From Xanthomonas cucurbitae (GTDB lineage Bacteria > Pseudomonadota > Gammaproteobacteria > Xanthomonadales > Xanthomonadaceae), in NCBI RefSeq assembly GCF_002939885.1, contig NZ_MDED01000033.1:1-38684 (forward strand): 38,684 nt of DNA, read 5' to 3'. Made by a program: the position numbers and the translations under genes. Positions 8,796 through 16,713 of this stretch are shown piece after piece (the stretch's first letter is position 1; every line of letters starts with the position of its first letter). The notes beneath the pieces are model-generated. The model saw only the letters and a list, made by a program, of their open reading frames with translations, searched no databases and was not told the DNA's origin.

Positions 8796-10130
8796 ATGAG
8801 CATCCTTACCGAAGCGCAGGCCAAAGCCATCCTGGACAAGGTCATCAAGCTGTCCAAGGCCGACGAATGCACCGCCACGCTCAGCGGCGCGATCGACGGC
8901 AATATCCGTTTTGCGCTCAACAATGTCTCCACCAGCGGCATCGTGGACAACACCGACCTGCAGGTGCAGGTGGCGTTCGGCAAGCGCGTGGGCGTGGCCA
9001 CCATCAATGCGTTCGACGACGCCTCGCTGGAGCGCGTGGTGCGCCGCGCCGAAGACCTGGCCAGGCTGGCACCGGAGAATCCGGAGTTCATGCCGGCGGT
9101 CGACAAGCAGACCTATGCACCCAGCCCCACCTTCAGCGAGTCCACCGCTGCAGTGGCCCCGGCGTTCCGCGCGCAGGTGGCCGCCGATTCGATTGCCCCG
9201 TGCAAGGGCAAGGGCCTGATCGCGGCCGGTTTTCTGGAAGATGGGCAGAGCTTCACCGCGTTTGCCAACAGCAAGGGCAACTTCGGCTATCAGCGCGGCG
9301 CACGCTTCGACTACACCTGCACCGTGCGCACCGAAGATGGCCGCGGCTCGGGCTGGGTGGGGCGCAATCTCAAAGATGCAGCCGACTTCAAGGCCGAGCA
9401 GGACATCCGCGTCGCCATGCGCAAGGCCAGCGATTCGGCCGAGGCCAAGGCATTGGAGCCGGGCAAGTACACGGTGATCCTGGAGCCGGCGGCAGCGGCG
9501 GGATTGATCTCTTTCATGATGCGCTACTTCGATGCGCGCATGGCCGACGAAGGCCGCAGCTTCCTGTCCAAGAAGGGAGGCGGCAACAAGCTGGGCGAAC
9601 AGGTCTACGATCCGCGCGTGAACATCACCGCCGATCCGTGGGATGCGCGCGCAGCGGTGCTGCCGTGGGACGAGGAAGGCCTGCCGCGCGAGAAGATGTC
9701 CATCGTGGAGAACGGCAAGATCGCCAACCTGCAGTATTCGCGCTACTGGGCGCAGAAGAACGGCAAGCGTGCGTTGGGCGAGCCGGGCAACCTGCTGATG
9801 GCCGGCGGCGAGAAGAACATCGCCGAACTGGTGCGCGGCACCGACAAGGGCATCCTGGTCACGCGCACCTGGTACATCCGCATGGTCGACCCGCAGACCG
9901 TGCTGCTCACCGGGCTGACCCGCGATGGCACGTTCTACATCGAGAACGGGCAGATCAAGCACCCGGTGAAGAATTTCCGCTTCAACGAATCGCCCATCAT
10001 CATGCTCAACAACATCGACGAGCTGGGCAAGCCGGTGCGCGTGGCCGACGATGAATCCAGCTACGTGATGATGATTCCGCCGATGCGGCTGCGCGATTTC
10101 ACGTTTACCTCGTTGTCGGACGCGGTGTGA
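8796..10130 (+). CDS. TldE/PmbA-like partner subunit
   Basis: This encodes a 444-residue protein of the TldD/PmbA superfamily that lacks the HExxxH motif, as expected for the TldE (PmbA) subunit that pairs with TldD and shapes the substrate channel. Family features include the N-terminal repeat region ('NNVSTSGIVDNTDLQVQVAFGKRVGVATINAF'), a middle domain around 'EPGKYTVILEPAAAAGLI' and the C-terminal region 'GNLLMAGGEKNIAELV' and 'RTWYIRMVDPQTVLLTGLTRDGTF'. ATG 8796 follows ACAGGAG with good spacing. There is no Sec or Tat signal although both possible partners have Tat signals, so it either rides out bound to a TldD copy or stays in the cytoplasm. Its stop overlaps the next start by 4 bases (GTGA), implying translational coupling. 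Confidence 0.88.
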   Translation: MSILTEAQAKAILDKVIKLSKADECTATLSGAIDGNIRFALNNVSTSGIVDNTDLQVQVAFGKRVGVATINAFDDASLERVVRRAEDLARLAPENPEFMPAVDKQTYAPSPTFSESTAAVAPAFRAQVAADSIAPCKGKGLIAAGFLEDGQSFTAFANSKGNFGYQRGARFDYTCTVRTEDGRGSGWVGRNLKDAADFKAEQDIRVAMRKASDSAEAKALEPGKYTVILEPAAAAGLISFMMRYFDARMADEGRSFLSKKGGGNKLGEQVYDPRVNITADPWDARAAVLPWDEEGLPREKMSIVENGKIANLQYSRYWAQKNGKRALGEPGNLLMAGGEKNIAELVRGTDKGILVTRTWYIRMVDPQTVLLTGLTRDGTFYIENGQIKHPVKNFRFNESPIIMLNNIDELGKPVRVADDESSYVMMIPPMRLRDFTFTSLSDAV

Positions 10131-10939
10131 CCGAGAACCGGGAATCGGGAGTGGGGAATCGGGAATGGGGGAGCAAGAGCCGCTCCGCTCAACCTGACTG
10201 TTCGCCAGCGCTGCCGGTTCCCGATTCCCTCCCGGCTGCCACATCGCGTCGTCACGTCCTCGGCCTGCTGCTCGGCAGCGCCGGGGCACTGGCGCTGCCG
10301 CGGCATGCGCATGCGGCCGGCAACTACGATTTCTGGTTCACGCGGCTGCGCTATGACTCGGGGGATTGGGATGTGGATGCGCGCATGCCGTCCAACCTGC
10401 TGACCTCGTTGATCGACTACACGCAGCTGCGGGTGGACCCGCAGGAGCATGTCATCGACCTGGCCGATCCGCGCATGTTGCAGGCGCCGTTCTGCTATCT
10501 GTCCGGGCACAAACTGGTGGAGTTCAACCCGGCCGAGCGAGGCAACTTCGAACAATACGTGCGCAACGGCGGCTTCGTCTTCGTGGACGATTGCAACCAC
10601 GATATCGACGGCCTGTTCGCCACCTCGTTCGAGGCGCAGATGCGCGCCATCTTCGGCAAGAGCGCGTTGCAGAAGCTGCCGAACGATCACCGCCTGTACA
10701 GCGCGTTCTTCAAGTTTCCCGATGGCCCGCCAGCCACCAGCTTCGAACTCAATGGCTGGGGCGACGACCTGGTGCACGATTATCTCAAGGGCATCCACAT
10801 CGGCGGCCGGCTGGGGGTGCTCTACAGCAACAAGGACTACGGCTGCGAATGGGATTACGACTGGCGCAACAAGCGCTTTCTGGCCGAAGACAACACCCGG
10901 TTCGGCGTGAACATCGTGATGTATGCCTTGACCAACTGA
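10127..10939 (+). CDS. Tat-exported DUF4159 protein
   Basis: This encodes a 270-residue DUF4159 protein. The Tat signal is unusually far from the start: S40-R41-R42-H43-V-L-G, then a hydrophobic core, with probable cleavage after AHA at residue 63. The mature domain begins 'NYDFWFTRLRYDSGDWD' and contains 'YLSGHKLVEF', 'GGFVFVDDC', 'RLYSAFF' and 'GVNIVMYAL', the flavodoxin- or amidotransferase-like layout seen in DUF4159, whose biochemical role I do not know. The start is GTG 10127, overlapping the tldE stop; GTG 10151 is an alternative in the same frame. The first 40 residues are encoded by G-rich repeat DNA (see separate entry) and are probably not part of the ancestral protein. DUF4159 genes are often found with MoxR/DUF58/BatA genes, as here. 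Confidence 0.85.
   Translation: MTENRESGVGNREWGSKSRSAQPDCSPALPVPDSLPAATSRRHVLGLLLGSAGALALPRHAHAAGNYDFWFTRLRYDSGDWDVDARMPSNLLTSLIDYTQLRVDPQEHVIDLADPRMLQAPFCYLSGHKLVEFNPAERGNFEQYVRNGGFVFVDDCNHDIDGLFATSFEAQMRAIFGKSALQKLPNDHRLYSAFFKFPDGPPATSFELNGWGDDLVHDYLKGIHIGGRLGVLYSNKDYGCEWDYDWRNKRFLAEDNTRFGVNIVMYALTN
10140..10229 (+). repeat. G-rich repeat with inverted partner; potential G-quadruplex at a start codon
   Basis: Five G-tracts of 3-5 bases (10140-10142, 10147-10149, 10153-10156, 10161-10163, 10167-10171) are separated by loops of 4, 3, 4 and 3 bases, which fits the canonical quadruplex rule on the coding strand. The unit gggaatcggga occurs twice (10140-10150 and 10154-10164), and its exact complement tcccgattccc lies at 10219-10229, so an 11-bp hairpin is an alternative fold. 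I recall similar sequences as common between Xanthomonas genes. Here it overlaps the translation start of the DUF4159 gene and encodes its extra N-terminal residues. Confidence 0.7.
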
Positions 10940-10954
10940 CTCCAGCACGCAGGA

Positions 10955-11010
10955 GCGCGCTGGCGCGCGATGCCGCTTTATCGGTCACACCGCATCGCCC
11001 GCCAGCGCGC
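10955..11010. repeat. Long imperfect hairpin before moxR
   Basis: The arms 10955-10973 and 10992-11010 are complementary at 18 of 19 positions (the mismatch is at arm position 12), with an 18-base loop. The stem is GC-rich and no T-run follows, so it is not a standard intrinsic terminator. It lies in the 106-base gap between the DUF4159 and MoxR genes, the largest gap after tldD copy 2 apart from the one before the BatA-like gene. It could be a REP-like element that stabilises or partly terminates the upstream message. Confidence 0.7.
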
Positions 11011-11045
11011 GCCTACGCCAGCAGCCACAGAACGAGACTTCCCCC

Positions 11046-12038
<993 letters not shown>

Positions 12039-12045
12039 TCGGGCC

Positions 12046-12945
12046 GTGGCGCAGATGCCGTTGCCGTCGCTGATTCCCGCCGATGTGCGCACCCGCCTGC
12101 GCGGCCTGCAGCTGCGTGCACGCCAGGCGCAGGGCGCGCACGGCATTGGCCAGCACGCCAGCCGCAGCCGCGGTGCCGGGCTGGAATTTGCGCAATACCG
12201 CGCCTACGAACCGGGCGATGCGCTGCGCCAGATCGACTGGAAACTCTACGCACGCTCGGACCGCTTCTTCGTCCGCGAAGCCGAGCGCGAAAGCCCGCTG
12301 ACGCTATGGCTATTGCTCGACGCCACCGCATCGGCCGGCCAGGCCGACAGCGCACGGCCGCAGCACACCCGCCTGCACACGATGGCCACGCTGGCCGCCT
12401 GCGCAGCAGAGGTGGCGCTTCAGCAGGGCGACCGTGTCGGGCTCTACGCCTTGCATGGCGGCGGCCTGGTCGCGGTGCCGGCCGGTGTCGGCAGCCGCCA
12501 ACGCGACCGGCTGTGGCTGGCCTTGCAGAACTTGCGCGCCGGTGGCCGCTGGCCCGGACTGGACGCACTGCGGCCGTTGTGGGAACGCATCGCCGCGCAT
12601 GATTTGCTGCTGTCCATCGGCGACGGATTCGACGAGGAACTGGCCGCCGCGCTGGAAAAATTCGCCGCCGCGCGCCGCGAAGTGCTGCAGCTGCAGGTGC
12701 TGACCTGCGACGAGCGCGATTTCCCGTTCGCCGGCGGCCATCGCTTTCGCGATCCGGAAACCGGGCAGGAACTGCTTGGCGACGGTGCGGCCATGCGTGC
12801 CGACTACCTGCAGCGCTTTGCCGATGCCCAGCGCGCGCGCCAGGCACGCTGGCAGGCGGCTGGCATCCGCCACGCCGTGCATTACCTGGATGCGCCGGCC
12901 GATGCCGCGTTGCGCCAACTGTTTGGTCAGGGCACGGCCCGGTGA
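12046..12945 (+). CDS. DUF58 protein, MoxR partner
   Basis: This encodes a 299-residue DUF58 protein. The diagnostic block is at residues 52-78: 'YRAYEPGDALRQIDWKLYAR', then 'RFFVRE'. The following half resembles a von Willebrand A fold with the strand 'LTLWLLLDATASAG', where the MIDAS-like Asp-x-Thr/Ser-x-Ser is only partly kept. DUF58 proteins are coupled to MoxR ATPases and often recruit BatA-like membrane proteins. No signal or membrane helix is present, so it probably sits at the inner face of the membrane. GTG 12046 is used; ATG 12055 is an equally plausible start with 'gatcggg' about 11 bases upstream. Its stop overlaps a GTG that opens a doubtful 108-codon frame. Confidence 0.88.
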   Translation: MAQMPLPSLIPADVRTRLRGLQLRARQAQGAHGIGQHASRSRGAGLEFAQYRAYEPGDALRQIDWKLYARSDRFFVREAERESPLTLWLLLDATASAGQADSARPQHTRLHTMATLAACAAEVALQQGDRVGLYALHGGGLVAVPAGVGSRQRDRLWLALQNLRAGGRWPGLDALRPLWERIAAHDLLLSIGDGFDEELAAALEKFAAARREVLQLQVLTCDERDFPFAGGHRFRDPETGQELLGDGAAMRADYLQRFADAQRARQARWQAAGIRHAVHYLDAPADAALRQLFGQGTAR

Positions 12946-13268
12946 GCAGTCGTGCAGGCCCGATCTTGCTGCCACCGCGGCGCGCGCGCAGAGGCGCAGG
13001 CGATGCGGCAACCGGGAAACCCACGACGGTCGTTGCCGTGGGCAGGCAGCCGCTGCACAGCCGCTGCCCCGCATCGGGATCGGCATCGGCACAGGCATGC
13101 ATCACGCGCGCATCGCGATTGCCTGGCGGCGCCGGTGTCTGCGCGATGACGGCTTGCCACTGCTCGCTGGCTGCGCAACATCGCGGCACGCCGCGGCCGT
13201 TACCTGCGCCGCGCGGTTGCATGCGCGTGGCCGTTGCCGTCTCCGCCCACGCAGGCAGCGTGCGGTGA
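12942..13268 (+). CDS. Doubtful small ORF filling the DUF58-BatA gap
   Basis: The 319 bases between the DUF58 stop and the BatA-like start contain one 108-codon frame. It opens with a GTG overlapping the DUF58 stop (GTGA) and closes with a TGA overlapping the next GTG (GTGA), so it fits the gap exactly. The product, however, is Arg/Ala/Gly/Pro/Ser/Cys-rich with almost no acidic residues and matches nothing I know, which is typical of a chance frame in GC-rich DNA. Other frames in the gap are no better. It is listed because its position suggests translational coupling. It may equally be a decayed gene or an untranslated spacer. Confidence 0.2.
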   Translation: MSSRAGPILLPPRRARRGAGDAATGKPTTVVAVGRQPLHSRCPASGSASAQACITRASRLPGGAGVCAMTACHCSLAAQHRGTPRPLPAPRGCMRVAVAVSAHAGSVR

Positions 13269-14449
13269 ATCTGCTGCTGCTCCTGCCCGCCGGCCTGGCT
13301 GCGCTGGCCGCGCTGCTGATGCCCTTGCTGATCCACCTGGCACGGCGCAGCGAGCACCGCCCCACCGACTTCGCCGCATTGCGCTGGCTGCGGGCGATGC
13401 CGCGCCCGCGCCACCGGGTGCGCTTGGACGAATGGCCGCTGCTGTTGCTGCGTTTGCTGCTGCTGGCCGCCCTGGCCCTGCTGCTGGCCGAACCGGCATT
13501 GCGCGAGCGGCAGGACAGCCGCCCACGCATCGCCGTCAGCCCGGGCGTGGATCTGGCCGCCGCGCGTGCGCTGCCCCACGCCGATGACGCGCAATGGCTC
13601 TGGCTGGCGCCGGGCTTTGCGCCGATCAATACCGATACCGCTGACCGCAGCCCCGCGACCTTGGGCACCGCGCAGCCGGTCGGCAGCCTGTTGCGCGAAC
13701 TCGACGCCCGTCTGCCGGCCGGGGCGGCGCTCCGCGTGATCGTGCCCGCGCAATGGGGCGCATTGGATGCGCAGCGCATCCAGCTCGCGCGTGCCGTGCA
13801 ATGGCAGGTGCTGCCCGGCCACTCGCCGCTGGCAGCACCCACACCGCCCGCCCCACTGCACCTGCAGGTGGTGACCGACGACACCGCGATGCCGGCGCTG
13901 CGCTATCTGCGCGCCGTGCAGGCGGCCTGGGCGCTGCCGGACCGCCTGCCGGTGGTCACGCCGGCGGCCGCGCAGCCGCCGCGCTGGGCGCCCGGCACGG
14001 TCGTGGTCTGGCTCTCGCCCAGCGCCCCGCCAGACTCGGTCATCGCCTGGGCCGCGGCGGGTGGGCAACTGGTGTTGCAGGCGCAGGCGCCGGTTCCGGC
14101 CGCACTCGCCGCCCTACTGCAAGCGGCACCCGAGACCGATGGCGAACCGCTGCTGGAAGCCGCAGCGCTGGGCCGTGGCCGGGTGCTGCGCTGGACCGCC
14201 CCGCTGCAACCGCAGCAATTGCCCGCGCTGCTGGATGCCGACTTCCCCGCCCGCCTGCGCACCGCAGTGCAGCCACCGCCCACCCCGCACGCCGCACCGG
14301 CGCAGACCCAGCAACCGCAGCGTGGCGCCGCGATCCGGCTCAACCTGCCGCCGCAGTCGCTGGCGCCCTGGCTGGTCGGCCTGGTGCTGCTGCTGTTCGC
14401 CCTGGAGCGCTGGCTGGCCACCGCCCCACGCCGGAACGCGGCGGCATGA
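13265..14449 (+). CDS. BatA-like membrane protein
   Basis: This encodes a 394-residue protein. The N-terminus is the aerotolerance-regulator (BatA) double-membrane region: hydrophobic residues about 2-22, then 'LLIHLARRSEHRPTDFAALRWLRAM' and a second helix around 62-80 ending in 'LLLAEPALRE'. The middle (about 85-330) is periplasmic or cytoplasmic and has a DUF4159/glutaminase-like flavour ('VVVWLSPSAPPDSVIAWAAAGGQLVLQ', 'GRGRVLRWTAPL'). A last membrane helix lies near 370-388 (APWLVGLVLLLFALERWLA). BatA-type proteins partner with MoxR and DUF58. GTG 13265 is the natural start because the hydrophobic segment begins there. The stop overlaps the next ATG by 4 bases (ATGA). Confidence 0.82.
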   Translation: MNLLLLLPAGLAALAALLMPLLIHLARRSEHRPTDFAALRWLRAMPRPRHRVRLDEWPLLLLRLLLLAALALLLAEPALRERQDSRPRIAVSPGVDLAAARALPHADDAQWLWLAPGFAPINTDTADRSPATLGTAQPVGSLLRELDARLPAGAALRVIVPAQWGALDAQRIQLARAVQWQVLPGHSPLAAPTPPAPLHLQVVTDDTAMPALRYLRAVQAAWALPDRLPVVTPAAAQPPRWAPGTVVVWLSPSAPPDSVIAWAAAGGQLVLQAQAPVPAALAALLQAAPETDGEPLLEAAALGRGRVLRWTAPLQPQQLPALLDADFPARLRTAVQPPPTPHAAPAQTQQPQRGAAIRLNLPPQSLAPWLVGLVLLLFALERWLATAPRRNAAA

Positions 14450-16713
14450 GCACCCCGCAGCTGCAGCGCGCGTGGCAGGCCGCACGCCGGCGAGCGGCGG
14501 CCGGCGTGCTGCTGTTCGGGCTGCCGCTGGCGCTGTTGCCGGCGGTGCTGGCCTGGCGCCTGCAGGCGGCGCTCGCACCGTGGTGGCTTGCAGGCGCCCT
14601 GCTTGCGGGCCTGCTGGTGCTGGCAGCGGTGGCGCTGCGGGCAGCACGCCGACTGGACCAGGCCTGGCTGATCCGCCGGCTGGACCGTGCGCCGGAGCTG
14701 GAAGACAGCAGCGACCTGCTGTTGCTCCCGCGCGAACGCCTCGGCCCGCTGCAGGCGCTGCAACGGCAGCGGCTGGAACAACGCCTGCGCAGCAGCCCGC
14801 GCGATCTACGTCCGGCCTGGCCGTGGCGGCGCACCGGGCCCTGGAGCCTGCTGGGCGTATTCGCCTGCGCGGCATTGCTGCTGTGGCCGCCGCGCGCACT
14901 GCCACCATCGGCCGCCAACGGCGATCGCCTCGCCACAGCGCGTGCCGAGCGCGGCGCCCCCATGCTGCGGCAGGCGCGGCTGCACAGTGCACCACCGGCC
15001 TACACCGGCCTGCCGGCCGCACGCCTGCCCGGCCTGGACGCCCGGGTGCCGGCCGGCACCCGGCTGGACTGGCAGCTGCAGGTCAGCCCCGCCCCGCGCA
15101 CGGTGGCGCTGCGGCTTGGCGACGGCCGCCTGGTCGCGCTGACCCGGCAAGGCAGCAGCGACCAGTGGCAAGGCCACTGGCTGGCCGAACTGCCGGCGCT
15201 GTATCGCATCCTGATCGACGGCGCCCCCGCCGACGGCCGGCTGCACCGGCTGGACGTGCAGCCGGACCGCCCGCCGCAGGTCCGCGTGCTGGCGCCCGAG
15301 CAGAGCCTGGTGCTGTGGACGCCGGCCCAGACCGGCAATCGCGGCTGGGCGCTGCAGTTCGAAGCCAGCGACGACTACGCGGTGGCCGCCAGCGCCGAAC
15401 TGCGGCTGACCCTGGCCCAGGGCAGCGGCGAGAACATCACCTTCACGACCGAGCGTCGCAGCCTCACCGGCAGCGGCCCGGTCAACCGCCGCCGCTTCGC
15501 CACCACCCTGCAGCCGCAGGCGCTGGGCATGGAAGCCGGTGAGGACCTGATCGCCCAGCTCATCGTCCACGACACCCGCCAGCCCGGCCCGCAGGAAGGC
15601 CGCAGCGCCAGCGTGATCCTGCGCTGGCCGCCGCCCGAAGCGAGCACCTCGACCGGCCTGGAGGCCAGCGTCAAACGCACCCTGCCGGCCTACTTCCGCA
15701 GCCAGCGCCAGATCATCATCGACGCGCAGGCGCTGCTGAAGGAACAACCGCGCCTGGATGCAGCCAGTTACCTCAAGCGCTCCGACGCCATCGGCGTGGA
15801 CCAGCGCCTGCTGCGGCTGCGCTACGGCCAGTTCCTGGGCGAAGAGAGCGAGGGCGCGCCCCAGGGCCCAACCACGGCCGACACCATGCCCACCAGCGAT
15901 GCCCCGGCCGACGATCTGCCAACCGCCGATGCTCCCGCACCGCCGGCCCACCCACCTGCCAGTGCCGATCACGACCACGATCACGACGCACATCCGGCCG
16001 GCGCCGCCGCGCTCGACGATCACGATCACCATGGCCACGACCACGGCGGCGCGCCCACCACGCGCAGCGGCTTTGGCCAGGCGCAGGACGTGCTGTCCGA
16101 ATTCGGCCACACCCATGACCACGCCGAGGCCGCCACCTTGCTCGACCCCAAGACCCGCGCCCTGCTGCGCGCCGCGCTGGACCAGATGTGGCAGTCCGAA
16201 GGCGAACTGCGCCAGGGCCACCCCGAGCGCGCGCTGCCCTATGCCAACAAGGCGCTGGGCTTCATCAAACAGGTGCAACAAGCCGAACGCATCTACCTGC
16301 CGCGGGTGGGGACACAATTGCCGCCGATCGACCCCGGCCGGCGCATGCGCGGCAAGCGCGACGGGCTGGTGCGCGGCGCCGATGCGCTGGTCGAGCGCAG
16401 CATTGCCGACCCACAGCCGGTGGCGTTGTGGCAGGCGCTGGACGACCCCACGGCGGCCGGCGATCGCGCCGCGCTGGACGCCTTTGCGCGCTGGCTCCCC
16501 GCACACCAGGCCGCCCTCGACGGCCCGCTGGATCTGGCCGCTGCGGTCGAGACCCTGCGTGCCACCCCCGCCTGCGCCGCGTGCCGGCAACGCCTGCGCG
16601 CGCTGCTCTGGCCGCTGCTGGTCCGCCCGCCGGCCGCCGTGCAACCGCGCCAGGCCGCCGATGCCGGCGGCCAGCGCTATCTCGATGCGCTGCATGCACA
16701 GGAGCGCCCGTGA
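14446..16713 (+). CDS. DUF4175-like membrane protein with His/Asp-rich segment
   Basis: This encodes a 755-residue protein. Three membrane helices lie near residues 18-40, 43-66 and 128-146, followed by a large soluble part. The order of helices, the 'RRLDQAWLIRRLD...LEDSSDLLLL' stretch and the beta-rich middle ('APPAYTGLPAARLPG', 'SDDYAVAASAELRLTL') recall the DUF4175 family. Residues about 505-535 are a His/Asp-rich stretch of HDHDH and DHDHHGHDH type that could bind divalent metals such as Zn or Ni. A CAAC motif sits near residue 707. The C-terminal part is helical. ATG 14446 overlaps the upstream stop (ATGA) and the 3' end overlaps the next start by one base, so the gene is tightly coupled within the MoxR module. 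Function is unknown. Confidence 0.75.
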   Translation: MSTPQLQRAWQAARRRAAAGVLLFGLPLALLPAVLAWRLQAALAPWWLAGALLAGLLVLAAVALRAARRLDQAWLIRRLDRAPELEDSSDLLLLPRERLGPLQALQRQRLEQRLRSSPRDLRPAWPWRRTGPWSLLGVFACAALLLWPPRALPPSAANGDRLATARAERGAPMLRQARLHSAPPAYTGLPAARLPGLDARVPAGTRLDWQLQVSPAPRTVALRLGDGRLVALTRQGSSDQWQGHWLAELPALYRILIDGAPADGRLHRLDVQPDRPPQVRVLAPEQSLVLWTPAQTGNRGWALQFEASDDYAVAASAELRLTLAQGSGENITFTTERRSLTGSGPVNRRRFATTLQPQALGMEAGEDLIAQLIVHDTRQPGPQEGRSASVILRWPPPEASTSTGLEASVKRTLPAYFRSQRQIIIDAQALLKEQPRLDAASYLKRSDAIGVDQRLLRLRYGQFLGEESEGAPQGPTTADTMPTSDAPADDLPTADAPAPPAHPPASADHDHDHDAHPAGAAALDDHDHHGHDHGGAPTTRSGFGQAQDVLSEFGHTHDHAEAATLLDPKTRALLRAALDQMWQSEGELRQGHPERALPYANKALGFIKQVQQAERIYLPRVGTQLPPIDPGRRMRGKRDGLVRGADALVERSIADPQPVALWQALDDPTAAGDRAALDAFARWLPAHQAALDGPLDLAAAVETLRATPACAACRQRLRALLWPLLVRPPAAVQPRQAADAGGQRYLDALHAQERP

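Noticed and set aside
8652..10289. 545-codon minus-strand frame opposite TldE
   Set aside because: It is antisense to a gene with a strong ribosome site and family motifs.
14806..16695. 629-codon minus-strand open frame
   Set aside because: It is antisense to the DUF4175-like gene, low in acidic residues and repetitive, with no ribosome site.
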